A stretch of 64,000 bases of DNA from Mucilaginibacter hurinus (lineage in GTDB: Bacteria; Bacteroidota; Bacteroidia; Sphingobacteriales; Sphingobacteriaceae), in contig NZ_QGDC01000011.1 in assembly GCF_003324525.1 (NCBI RefSeq), positions 20,268 through 84,267 on the forward strand, written 5' to 3'. The translations under genes and the position numbers were made by a program. Below the pieces are notes generated by a model. It searched no databases and was not told the origin of the DNA. It worked only from the letters and a program-made list of their open reading frames with translations. Of the stretch, positions 56,447-64,000 are shown in pieces (the stretch's first letter is position 1; each line of letters starts with the position of its first letter).

Positions 56447-57988
56447 ATGATTAATAAAATTTGCTTCCTGCTCGTATTGTTGTGTTTGTTCAGTTGTAAA
56501 AAGGATAAACCCATTGTATCCCACGATGATAGTATTACTGATACACCGGCAATAACATCTGTTGTTGTTGAAGCTAAAAACAATCCTGGAAAAATACCCG
56601 CTGATGTTAAATTTACTATAAATAAGGGTGTAATATCAGTACTAATACCGTATTTAAAAATAGATAAGAAACTGGTACTTACGTTTGCAACCAGGTATCC
56701 GGGTACAATAGTACGAGTTAACGATACCATAATTGTGAGTGGTAAAACGGTTACCGACTTTTCAAAAAAAGTTACCTACTCCGTTACCACACCAAAGGGG
56801 ATAACCCAAAAGTATGCTGTTATTGTAAAAAGTTTCACAGGCATCCCCATCCTTTATCTGCACACAGATGCACCGGTGGTGTCCAAAAAAGATTATGTAA
56901 CAGGACGGCTGGTAGTTGATCCTAATACGCAATTTAATCAGGAAAAAACAACTATTCCATTAGAAGTAAGGGGGAGAGGTAACTCTACTTGGGACTTACC
57001 TAAAAAGCCATACCGTCTTAAATTTATTACCAAGGCACCTATGCTGGGTATGCCTGAGGCCCGTAACTGGGTTTTGCTGGCTAACCATGCCGATAAAACA
57101 CTCTTACGTACTAATATAGCCTTTGAAACAGGCCGAAAACTTGGTGCCGATTTTACCCCCGAGGGCAGGCACGTAGAACTTGTTTTGAATGGCGAGTACG
57201 CAGGCAATTATTTATTGACCAATCAAGTAGAAGTGCATGAGAACAGGGTGAATATTCCTGAATTAAAACCCGGCAATGTATCAGCCGAAGAAATTACCGG
57301 AGGGTATTTATTAGAGCTGGATCAAAGGATGGATGAAGACTTTTGGTTTTCCACTAAAAGAGTTGGTCCATTTGCTATAAAATCGCCTGATGATATAACT
57401 GAAGTGCAGCTTAATTACATAAAAAACTATGTGCAGGATGCCGAAAATGCGTTGTTTGCCGATAATTTTACCGACCCTGAAACTGGGTATGCAAAATACA
57501 TTGATGTAAACTCATTTATCAACTGGTTTTTAGTGCAGGAGTTGCTAAAAAATATGGACTCAAAGGGATTTAGCAGTATATTTTATTACAAAAACAGGGG
57601 CGGAAAATTGGGCATGGGGCCTATATGGGATTTTGATGTTTCTATTGGTAACATAACTGATCCTGAATTGCAAAATCCTGTGGGCTGGTGGGTTAAAGAC
57701 GGTATTTGGTTTAAACGGTTGTTTGAAGATCCTAACTTCCGTTCAACGGTTAAAAAGCGGTGGAGCGAAGTTAAACGAGCAGGCATGGTATCATTTACCC
57801 CTTTTATTGATAGCACGGCTAATTACATCAATTTATCGCAGAAGAAAAATTTTGAGCGCTGGCCAATCATGAACGTGGCCTGGCCCAAGCCAGTTGCGCT
57901 AGGCTCGTACGAAAAAGAGGTGGCAGAAGTAAAAAACTGGCTAACCCGCAGAGCTACTTGGATGGATGCGCAGATAAATAGTTTTTAA
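56447..57988 (+). CDS. CotH kinase-like lipoprotein
   Basis: 513 residues. Lipoprotein signal (LLCLFSCKKDK, Cys about 17), an N-terminal beta-sandwich (about 25-130, DUF5018-like) and a CotH domain at about 140-480 with RGRGNSTWDLPKKPYRLKF, WVLLANHADKTLLR, and GPIWDFDVSIGN, which holds the metal-binding WDFD motif. CotH proteins are atypical protein kinases in spore-forming bacteria; in Bacteroidota they are secreted lipoproteins of unknown substrate. It ends at the border of the genomic island. Confidence 0.88.
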   Translation: MINKICFLLVLLCLFSCKKDKPIVSHDDSITDTPAITSVVVEAKNNPGKIPADVKFTINKGVISVLIPYLKIDKKLVLTFATRYPGTIVRVNDTIIVSGKTVTDFSKKVTYSVTTPKGITQKYAVIVKSFTGIPILYLHTDAPVVSKKDYVTGRLVVDPNTQFNQEKTTIPLEVRGRGNSTWDLPKKPYRLKFITKAPMLGMPEARNWVLLANHADKTLLRTNIAFETGRKLGADFTPEGRHVELVLNGEYAGNYLLTNQVEVHENRVNIPELKPGNVSAEEITGGYLLELDQRMDEDFWFSTKRVGPFAIKSPDDITEVQLNYIKNYVQDAENALFADNFTDPETGYAKYIDVNSFINWFLVQELLKNMDSKGFSSIFYYKNRGGKLGMGPIWDFDVSIGNITDPELQNPVGWWVKDGIWFKRLFEDPNFRSTVKKRWSEVKRAGMVSFTPFIDSTANYINLSQKKNFERWPIMNVAWPKPVALGSYEKEVAEVKNWLTRRATWMDAQINSF

Positions 57989-58188
57989 AGAAGTTTATAG
58001 GCAGCCGTAGCTGATACGTTTTTGGACGATTGATCTGCTTCTGCGAAATCTTTGCGTAAATCCTCAATATAAAGGCTACGTTCTCTAACATTATTTATAA
58101 TCAGTTCTGGAAGAGCAATTTGGACATTTTTCTTGTATTCGATTAACTTCGACAAATAATAAGCGACTATGTCTTGTTCCAAGCACAA
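57985..58188 (-). CDS. Small hypothetical protein near island border
   Basis: 67 residues: MCLEQDIVAYYLSKLIEYKK and then a charged helical remainder. It overlaps the CotH stop by four bases and begins seven bases to the left of the terminator, so it lacks an evident promoter. It may be a gene fragment. I recognise no family. Confidence 0.3.
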   Translation of the reverse strand: MCLEQDIVAYYLSKLIEYKKNVQIALPELIINNVRERSLYIEDLRKDFAEADQSSKNVSATAAYKLL

Positions 58189-58195
58189 ACCCCAT

Positions 58196-58227
58196 AAAAA
58201 AAGCCCTTAGTTTTCACTAAAGGCTTT
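58196..58227 (-). terminator. Intrinsic terminator following the tRNA end
   Basis: On the minus strand, a 12-bp stem (AAAGCCTTTAGT with ACTAAGGGCTTT, one G-T pair), GAAA loop, and then T5. It lies four bases after the presumed tRNA 3' end. Confidence 0.75.
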
Positions 58228-58231
58228 CTGA

Positions 58232-58248
58232 GGTAGCGGGAGCAGGAC
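58232..58248 (-). other. Presumed tRNA 3' end, attachment-site remnant
   Basis: Minus strand GTCCTGCTCCCGCTACC. It fits a tRNA 3' end: T-stem strand CCTGC, acceptor strand TCCCGCT, discriminator A. The match to the expected T-loop (TTCGAGT) breaks just left of the stem, where integrases usually cross over. A tRNA terminator lies four bases further. No full tRNA can be folded here, so an element was probably inserted into the gene, and the intact copy should be at the other island end, beyond the window. Confidence 0.45.
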
Positions 58249-58614
58249 AGAATTGTTGCCTTGGCTCTCGCTGTTTATCAACACTTTGCAAGCCTTTGTA
58301 ATAACCTGTGTACCGTCCAGTGTACCGGCACTCCATTAACGAACTGTAATGCTAAGTTAAACCGCTTTACCTTGTAAAGCAAGTTTAGTTTATGATGTAT
58401 TCATAGTGATTAATTATAACGCCAACACCCAGGTTCTCGGCAATCAAGAAAGAAAGGAAACGGAATAAATGAAGGGTCGCGGGAAGAAATGTGTTTATGC
58501 CGTAGTCTTTCGTTCGCTTCAGCAGCCGAGGCCCTAACTTTGCGTGAATGATTAATAATATCTCCTTTGTCTTTTTATCAGTGGCAATGTATCTTGCAAT
58601 ATAATTTCAAACCT
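58249..58614. other. Island left end, no gene
   Basis: 366 bases, AT-rich, no complete integrase gene. GTGTACCG occurs at about 58299 and 58312 as a direct repeat in CTGTGTACCGTCC and AGTGTACCGGCA, which could be arm-type integrase sites. A -7-like TAACTTTG box is at 58535-58542, about 70 bases before the next gene. Confidence 0.4.
58535..58542 (+). promoter_or_regulatory. -7-like box before the first island gene
   Basis: TAACTTTG in the context CCCTAACTTTG. A nearly identical CCCTAACTTTG is at 59601-59611. Confidence 0.35.
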
Positions 58615-59364
58615 ATGTCAACTTATAAATTAATTCAGCAAGTTACAGAGAAACATTTCAAAATACGACAGATTGAAGCTAATTCAGCTCATGAATATCA
58701 GCAAGAGAAGAATAAAATAGGCGTTGCTTACGATGACATAAATTTAGGTGGGTGGCAGAAACAGAACTATCCAGCTGGTGATTTCATTATTCACTGGCGC
58801 ACAAATTTTGGCTATGGAAAACAAGAGTACGCTTACGCATACATATTGTATCACAATAGAAAAAAGGATACGAGGACTTTTGTAAAATGCTACAAAAACG
58901 TAGCGTCATTGGAAGAGGTAGCTGGGTTGATGAACAAGTATGCCAATCTCAGCGCAGAAGAACTAATGGAATTATTTGAGAATGTTGTAGATAGACTTGG
59001 AATGTACCATTATCAATTTGATCATAGTACAAGTTATGATTTTATGTTAGAAGCAGGGTATACAGACGAAGTAATAGACGATATGTATCATTTAGATTAT
59101 GATAGTGTCTGTTTGCGCGAACTTCAAAAATCGATGGCTACGGCGGTAACATTGCAGGTACGTTGTGAAATTCTTTACAGGATATCTACACATCTGAATG
59201 AAAATGAGAACAAGGTGGTTGACGACATTAAGACCCGGCTCGCAGGTATATATGAAGGTTACAAAATAGGTGGGCTAAACTTAATATTGAAGGGTAAATA
59301 TGGTTCGCATCACCTTATAGGAAACTTTGATTACCAAGCTAACCCTCCTAGATCACATATTTAG
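58615..59364 (+). CDS. Unrecognised island protein
   Basis: 249 residues from ATG 58615 (MSTYKLIQQVTEKHF). The ATG at 58567 would add 16 aromatic residues without a clear reason. The protein is cytoplasmic in character, with no signal or membrane segment: a helical start, a Trp/Tyr-rich middle (GGWQKQNYPAGDF, WRTNFGYGKQEYAYAYI), an acidic central helix (LSAEELMELFENVVDRLGMY), and a C-terminal part with LILKGKYGSHHLIG. I recognise no family. AT-rich codons set it apart from the chromosome to the left. Confidence 0.65.
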   Translation: MSTYKLIQQVTEKHFKIRQIEANSAHEYQQEKNKIGVAYDDINLGGWQKQNYPAGDFIIHWRTNFGYGKQEYAYAYILYHNRKKDTRTFVKCYKNVASLEEVAGLMNKYANLSAEELMELFENVVDRLGMYHYQFDHSTSYDFMLEAGYTDEVIDDMYHLDYDSVCLRELQKSMATAVTLQVRCEILYRISTHLNENENKVVDDIKTRLAGIYEGYKIGGLNLILKGKYGSHHLIGNFDYQANPPRSHI

Positions 59365-59674
59365 CAATTCAACTATTCTTAGTTTTTCCTTTTATAGGTG
59401 TGAATAATTTTTGAATTGCTGTACCCTAGTGGTAGAAGGGTTAACTTTTAAAGCAGGTTGTTGAAATTTCCATCTTATGCTATTTATAAGTTAAGGTATG
59501 TAGGCAACATTTTATTATTTAAAGTATTTCACATACACCCATTATCAAAAAATGTTGCATCAACATAATATTAGCTAACTGCTTAAGTGTTAAGGATAAG
59601 CCCTAACTTTGTTGTATAATTATATACCGACTCCTTCATTACTTGCTGCAAGAATTTCTGAATTTTATAATTTA

Positions 59675-59777
59675 TAGCAGTTGATTAACACCTGGATTGA
59701 CATATGAGGATTTCCATTTTGATAATTCTAGAATACTGCAATTTCTTACCTAATAGCAGTTGATAAAATCTTGGATT
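59675..59777 (+). repeat. Imperfect direct repeat, period 79
   Basis: TAGCAGTTGAT...TGGATT at 59675-59698 and 59754-59777. The first 11 bases and last six are the same. Confidence 0.55.
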
Positions 59778-59903
59778 CTTATCCAAAAATGTATCGAAAA
59801 ACTCTATTAACTGGATGAGCTAAATTTTGGATTGGTTAGAATTGATACTTGTATTCGGTTTCTTATTGATAGTACCAAAAGTTGTTACGTTAATGCCGGA
59901 AGC

Positions 59904-59937
59904 TTTGTACACTAAAGCAGCGATAAGCGTAACTTTG
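59904..59937 (+). promoter_or_regulatory. Possible promoter of the beta-helix membrane gene
   Basis: TTTG at 59904-59907 and TAACTTTG at 59930-59937, 22 bases apart, about 118 bases before the ATG of the next gene. Confidence 0.4.
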
Positions 59938-60054
59938 TTGAGTAATCCGTTAATTATTTGTTCATTAATGAATTCCCAATCCTTACTTTTATAAAAGCAA
60001 AAAGCACTATATATTATTATTGTGGTGCGCGATATTCAAAAAAACATGTAAAGA

Positions 60055-61770
60055 ATGGATTTGATGAATCCTAATAACGATTTTTTCAAAGTTGTTAGTA
60101 GTGAAAATGACTTATTAGAAATTCTCAAAGAACAATCCCAGGAGTTTAAATTTCTATCTGTTAGATTTACGATTGATATTGACTTATATGCAATTGTTTC
60201 TGAAAATCCCATTCCTGGTATAATTTTATTGGAAAGGAAATTTAGGGGGCCTAAACCTGATATGCTAAAAGAACTATCACCTATATTTGACTGTTCAGAT
60301 ATTCAGTTTGATAAGCCCATATCATTTTGGAATTGCCATTTCAGTATGCATACTAATTTCCAAAATTCGATATTCAAGCATGGATTTAACTTTAGGCTTT
60401 CGACATTTGAGAATGGGTTATCGATGACGAAGGTGATAGCAGAAGGTAAATCTACCTTTGGCTTTATTTCATCCTCGTCTGTAATGATAATGAACTGCTT
60501 CTTTGCAGTTATCGACAATCAGTACTCCGAACTTAATGTTGATGGGGATTTCCACATTAATAATACAACTATAAACTCTGAACTTAACCTCTATCGTTGT
60601 AAGATTACAGGTCAGCTAAATTTAATCGGAATTAAACTTAATGGAAACCTAGATGTAAGTGAGGCAACAATAGCAAATTTAAATTTAGGCGTATTTGAAG
60701 ATAATACTTCACGTACTGAGCTACAAAATTTTAATATTGCATATACGGAATTTCAAGGAAACGTGCAGATACGCAATTTAAATATTAATGGTAAAGTTAG
60801 CGGCCAGGGCGCAGTTTTTAAAGACAATATTTTTTTTACTAATCTGAACTTTACTAATCATGTCTATTTAACTCACTCTATTATCGACAAGCCGATATAT
60901 TTTGACAATGTTTGTGCTAAAGGTAATTTTAGTTTCTATGGTTCTACGCTTAATGCTGACATCCGATTAACTGATGTCGATTTTACTAATGCAAATGTAT
61001 CCTTTACTGGGAGTCAAATCAATGCAGATCTTTGGATTGGAAGCCTTTTAAATGAAGATTCAAAAGTTTTTAATGGAAAGATGAATTTTCAGGGTGCGAT
61101 TATATCAGCAAAAAGCATAGTTAGAGTCTTCAATCTCAATAATCCTGGATCTCCAGCCGGAGAAATCAAGTTCTCCAACGTAATTGTTAGAGGATTAGTC
61201 GATGTTAAAAACGTATACGTAAGTAAGATTACATTTGACGGAACCATAGTCTCAGGAAATATACAGGACGACAATTCGTTTCGTTCAGCTATAGTTGACC
61301 GCGATACTGCTAGGTTGCTAAAACATGAAGCTCGCAAAATCAATAATATTATCTCTGCCCTATCTTACAATAAAATAGAAATGAAATTACATGCAGACAA
61401 CCTTTCGATATGGAAATTTACTGATTGGTCTATGCTAAAGTTGAACCAGATCTCTAATAATTACGGATCAAACTGGCTTTGGGGCGCGGGATTTACAATT
61501 ACATGTGCGCTTTTTTGTTATTCAATTTTCACTTTATCGATATTTGGCTTTGGATTCTTTTGGGAAGATAATTGGAGTTTTCTTTATACTGATAGTAAAT
61601 TTTGGGCTGGATTTATCAATTATTTTTGGTTGCCAACAGGTTTTAATGAGTTGACTAAAAATGGTGTCGTTCAAGGTGGTGGTGCAGGAGGCGTTACTTA
61701 TATAATTGGGAAAATCCTAATTGCATATGGCATCTATCAGACTGTAGCTGCTTTTCGAAAGTATGTCTAA
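60055..61770 (+). CDS. Beta-helix (pentapeptide-like) protein with C-terminal membrane segments
   Basis: 571 residues. About 90-410 is a right-handed beta-helix-like solenoid: repeated short strands of hydrophobic-polar alternation as in pentapeptide-repeat proteins (NFQNSIFKHGFNFRLSTFE, FSFYGSTLNADIRL), though the A(D/N)LxX code is degenerate. A helical hinge RLLKHEARKINNIISAL is followed by two to three membrane segments (about 478-500, 520-535 and 548-566) ending GYGIYQTVAAFRKYV-like. This fold/membrane arrangement occurs in uncharacterised bacterial proteins with an ion-channel-like tail. It may be a membrane effector in a defence system, but this is speculative. Confidence 0.75.
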   Translation: MDLMNPNNDFFKVVSSENDLLEILKEQSQEFKFLSVRFTIDIDLYAIVSENPIPGIILLERKFRGPKPDMLKELSPIFDCSDIQFDKPISFWNCHFSMHTNFQNSIFKHGFNFRLSTFENGLSMTKVIAEGKSTFGFISSSSVMIMNCFFAVIDNQYSELNVDGDFHINNTTINSELNLYRCKITGQLNLIGIKLNGNLDVSEATIANLNLGVFEDNTSRTELQNFNIAYTEFQGNVQIRNLNINGKVSGQGAVFKDNIFFTNLNFTNHVYLTHSIIDKPIYFDNVCAKGNFSFYGSTLNADIRLTDVDFTNANVSFTGSQINADLWIGSLLNEDSKVFNGKMNFQGAIISAKSIVRVFNLNNPGSPAGEIKFSNVIVRGLVDVKNVYVSKITFDGTIVSGNIQDDNSFRSAIVDRDTARLLKHEARKINNIISALSYNKIEMKLHADNLSIWKFTDWSMLKLNQISNNYGSNWLWGAGFTITCALFCYSIFTLSIFGFGFFWEDNWSFLYTDSKFWAGFINYFWLPTGFNELTKNGVVQGGGAGGVTYIIGKILIAYGIYQTVAAFRKYV

Positions 61771-61840
61771 TTATAAGTGAGAAGTAGCTAACTTCAGGCT
61801 TCCGTTGCTTTACTGAACAAATTTTGGACTGAATATTTCT

Positions 61841-62072
61841 CAACTACACTTTTATTAAAAATGGGTTATTTTGCCCCCCTTGATATAAACTATAGTTTTA
61901 TGTTTTGAAATTGATTTTTCGGAATTAAGAAAGAGAAAAATCCACCTCTACCTTCAACCTTTAAAAGGAAGAATGTGCAAACGAACACATATATAACGCT
62001 TTAATATGAAGTTGAAACTACAACTACACTTCACTTGAAAAACATGGTTTTATCCCCCCCCTTAATATAAAG
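61841..62072 (+). repeat. Imperfect 50-bp repeat with poly-C, 180 bases apart
   Basis: Copy 1 (61841-61890) and copy 2 (62021-62072) both have CAACTACACT, then an A-rich stretch, then ATGG, T-rich run, six or eight C, then TTGATATAAA or TTAATATAAA. They lie upstream of the HEPN gene. Confidence 0.6.
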
Positions 62073-62282
62073 TGTATTTTATTGTCATTTGGGAATGAGA
62101 GATATATAGCGTTCACACATCATACTTTATAAGGCAAAACTGGTAAATTGCTCTCTATTATGAGTCAATAGTTATTACCCTCTTTGCCTTGTAATGTTGG
62201 ATGTAGTTCCTAAAGTAAGATCGAGGATGTTTCATTTCCGCTTCGTTTTTTAAAGAGTACAATAATAATCAGCGGTTAATGA

Positions 62283-62314
62283 TTGTGAACGCTATTACCT
62301 ATAAACATACTTTG
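62283..62314 (+). promoter_or_regulatory. Possible promoter of the HEPN-protein gene
   Basis: TTG at 62283-62285 and TACTTTG at 62308-62314, 22 bases apart; eight bases separate it from the ATG at 62323. One base shorter than the TAnnTTTG consensus. Confidence 0.35.
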
Positions 62315-62322
62315 ATTCTATT

Positions 62323-63669
62323 ATGAGTTTACCCTCGATTTATGATCTTAACGTTACCGGCTATCAGCTACTTCAATTGATAGAGACACGGCCAGTAAAA
62401 GTTATACCAATTGAAAACCGTCAAAATATGTCTCAGCCTTTGCCTGGAGTTGGTAAAGCGTTTGATCTAACGCCATACCTTGATGAAAAATCGGGTTTGA
62501 CAGAGTATAGGGTAGATGGTTGGGATAATATTACTGCGGTCAGTCGTACCAAGGATGGTAAAGTTATCGAACTGAAAGAAGAGAATTACCCATTACTTAA
62601 AAATGCAGCCTCTTTCTTTTTAGAACAAAATGACCGTTTTTTGATAGCCGATAACAAGTTTGTAGAAGAAGCGATATTTGATTGGTTGACAGAAGCAATG
62701 CTACAACAACGTGTAGCATTCAATCTGACTACTTTTTTAGAGCGTCATATAGAACATGCAACTAAACGTCATACCTTTTACTTCAAAGTCAGCCCACTTG
62801 GTATCGAATCCTCGATAAAATTTGCCGGAGTAAGTATATTTCATTTCTCCGATGAGCACTTACGAAAAGAGTATGAAAAGCTTAAAGACGGCAAGCGCCA
62901 TGATTGGGCAACTTATAAAAGTCTTTTCCGAGACGCTACCGATTTTATTGCGGTAGGTGTTGAAGTAAAAGCGGTTGAGTCCATGGCTGAATACGTCGCG
63001 CGAACTCGAGCTCAACAAGCTATAAACGCGCTAAAATGTTTTTTATTCAAGGAGGCAATTTCAAAAGAAATATATCTATTTAACCTAGAATTCAAAGCAC
63101 TGCCGCATGACAGCACTACAATTCTTAGTCGTACCGAAGATGGTGGTATACGCATTCATTCTCTTAATATGCGTTTAGGCGGGCCTGTAGAATTAACTAA
63201 CGCACATATGCAACGTCTTAACCGTATAGGTTTGCATTTATTTGACGGGTTTTTAACAAATTTTCGAATGACACCCTTTAACCAATTAATCGGCAGAGGA
63301 ATTGATCAATTAGCTGACGCATTTTCTATTCGTGACTTACACGCTAGATGTGTAGACTTAGTCTCTTTTTTTGAACTGTTTTTAAATTATGATGAGAAAT
63401 CGGGTGCTAAACCCCAAACTTATATGGTGCGAAATATTTTGCCGAAATTGTTCGAGAATCAAGACTTAACGAATGAAAAAAGGCAGATACAACTCCTTTA
63501 TCATATCCGTAACCGATATTTACATAATCGGCACAAGATATCATTTGAAATAAAAGACTTATACGAATTACAAATGCTTGCTTTCTGTTTTTTGAGGCAT
63601 ATGGTTATTTTATCAAAAACCTTACAAACAAAGGAGGATTTTTTTAAACACTTTGGTATTCCTATTTGA
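62323..63669 (+). CDS. Large protein with C-terminal HEPN-like domain
   Basis: 448 residues, cytoplasmic. The N-terminal 320 residues are mixed alpha/beta with no motif I recognise. The last 110 residues are helical, with R396-x4-H401 in IRNRYLHNR, the R-x4-6-H RNase-type motif of HEPN proteins, preceded by a helix with FFELFLNY, as in the ApeA-like HEPN group. HEPN domains are frequent in defence, toxin and RNA-decay systems, so a nuclease effector role is likely. The N-terminal part would then be a sensor. Its own long upstream region suggests that it is separately controlled. Confidence 0.7.
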   Translation: MSLPSIYDLNVTGYQLLQLIETRPVKVIPIENRQNMSQPLPGVGKAFDLTPYLDEKSGLTEYRVDGWDNITAVSRTKDGKVIELKEENYPLLKNAASFFLEQNDRFLIADNKFVEEAIFDWLTEAMLQQRVAFNLTTFLERHIEHATKRHTFYFKVSPLGIESSIKFAGVSIFHFSDEHLRKEYEKLKDGKRHDWATYKSLFRDATDFIAVGVEVKAVESMAEYVARTRAQQAINALKCFLFKEAISKEIYLFNLEFKALPHDSTTILSRTEDGGIRIHSLNMRLGGPVELTNAHMQRLNRIGLHLFDGFLTNFRMTPFNQLIGRGIDQLADAFSIRDLHARCVDLVSFFELFLNYDEKSGAKPQTYMVRNILPKLFENQDLTNEKRQIQLLYHIRNRYLHNRHKISFEIKDLYELQMLAFCFLRHMVILSKTLQTKEDFFKHFGIPI

Positions 63670-63718
63670 CCTAAATCGTTCAAAAGTAGGTGTAATGAGG
63701 TTGTTTAACTTTTTCTAT

Positions 63719-63891
63719 TTATGAAGCGATAAAAATATTATTTTGAGCTATATTCAAATGGGTAATGTACGCTTCATTAGACATGCGTTCAGGCAGGATG
63801 GTATTTTCCGTTAAGCGAGTCAGCAAGCCTTCTACTTCTGTATCCATTAAATTTTTATTTTTATAAGCATAACTGGAGAATTCGCTGATAT
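63719..63891 (-). pseudogene. Gene 3' fragment cut by an IS21-type element
   Basis: Minus-strand coding sequence ending at 63719 with the product end MSNEAYITHLNIAQNNIF. It runs from the right into the insertion element at about 63892, where the frame continues through IS end repeats and so no longer encodes the original protein. Only about 57 C-terminal residues survive. No family recognised. It lies in the opposite direction to the HEPN gene. Confidence 0.55.
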
Positions 63892-64000
63892 TGACCACCT
63901 GATTCCGTGGTAAACTGACCACCGATTCCGCGGTAAATTGACCACCTGATTCCGCGGCAAACTGACCACCCGGAACGAGCCGCTAATGCTGTAGGAGCAG
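63892..64000. mobile_element. IS21-family insertion sequence, left end (partial)
   Basis: TGACCACC occurs four times at 63892, 63916, 63939 and 63963, spaced 24, 23 and 24 bases, with GATTCCGTGG or GATTCCGCGG between them. Multiple terminal repeats of this kind are typical of IS21-family (istA/istB) elements. The rest of the element lies beyond the window. Confidence 0.6.

Larger units (their letters stand above)
59365..60054. other. Long intergenic stretch with repeats
   Basis: 690 bases, no gene found in six frames. It has an imperfect 24-bp repeat (20 of 24 identical) at 59675-59698 and 59754-59777, and two TAACTTTG boxes at 59604-59611 and 59930-59937. It is much longer than a normal intergenic region and could hide a small RNA. 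Confidence 0.5.
61771..62322. other. Long intergenic stretch with a 180-bp spaced repeat
   Basis: 552 bases, no gene. It holds two copies of a motif CAACTACACT, a C run, and TTgATATAAA, at 61841-61890 and 62021-62072, exactly 180 bases apart. Confidence 0.55.

Noticed and set aside
58249..58614. Possible integrase gene fragment next to the tRNA end
   Set aside because: No tyrosine-recombinase motif could be read in any frame, so only the attachment-site evidence is kept.
59365..60054. CRISPR array suspected from repeats in the long gap
   Set aside because: Only two imperfect copies 79 bases apart, no regular spacers and no cas genes in the window.
61841..62072. Retron-type non-coding RNA suspected upstream of the HEPN gene
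   Set aside because: No reverse transcriptase gene in the window, so the repeats are only reported as unexplained.

Overview
The window looks like a chromosomal segment of a Bacteroidota bacterium, most likely a sphingobacterium of the Mucilaginibacter/Pedobacter type. Four things support this: -7 promoter boxes of the TAnnTTTG form, a type IX secretion (CHU_C-like) sorting domain on a 2.2-2.3 thousand residue surface protein, an AraC regulator fused to an N-terminal multi-spanning membrane region, and propeller-type hybrid histidine kinases beside planctomycete-type cytochrome/DUF1501 genes. The assignment is inferred from gene content alone.

Layout. 0-6.6 kb: a possible structured leader or small RNA, a GreA/GreB-C-like protein, a TPR histidine kinase, a lipoprotein, a Pmp3/YqaE membrane peptide, a methyltransferase and a TPR protein. 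6.6-12.2 kb: a tightly packed minus-strand operon with a complete fatty-acid elongation cycle (ketoreductase, hotdog dehydratase, ACP, ketosynthase, enoyl reductase) plus its own AcpS-type phosphopantetheinyl transferase, an alpha/beta hydrolase and a PlsC-like acyltransferase. It looks like a dedicated system for making and transferring a special acyl chain. 12.2-22 kb: a regulatory intergenic region rich in palindromes and phased repeats, then PAS kinase, single-domain response regulator, REC-PAS kinase, and a 1425-residue propeller hybrid kinase. 22-27.9 kb: three genes of the DUF1549/DUF1553, DUF1501, membrane cytochrome type, probably for periplasmic oxidation of an unknown carbon source.

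28-35.5 kb: exonuclease III, a KTSC gene broken by one base next to a YdaT-like gene, an NlpC/P60 lipoprotein, DoxX-like protein, acyltransferase 3, pterin dehydratase, a thioredoxin-like protein and a second hybrid kinase. 35.5-42 kb: carbohydrate genes (sialate O-acetylesterase-like, GH78 alpha-L-rhamnosidase, Gfo/Idh/MocA oxidoreductase). 42-49 kb: one giant secreted protein with NHL, many IPT/TIG, FG-GAP and MBG domains. 49-58 kb: AraC regulator, glycosyltransferase, lipoprotein, MFS transporter, DUF202 protein, zinc alcohol dehydrogenase, SDR and CotH-like lipoprotein.

58.2-64 kb looks like an AT-rich genomic island. Its left edge appears to be the 3' end of a tRNA followed directly by a terminator, and the window ends inside an IS21-type element that cuts a gene. 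The island carries an unrecognised 250-residue protein, a beta-helix protein with C-terminal membrane segments and a protein with a C-terminal HEPN-type R-x4-H motif, separated by long intergenic stretches with imperfect repeats. This is the best candidate in the window for an undescribed (possibly defence) system, but function there is inference only.
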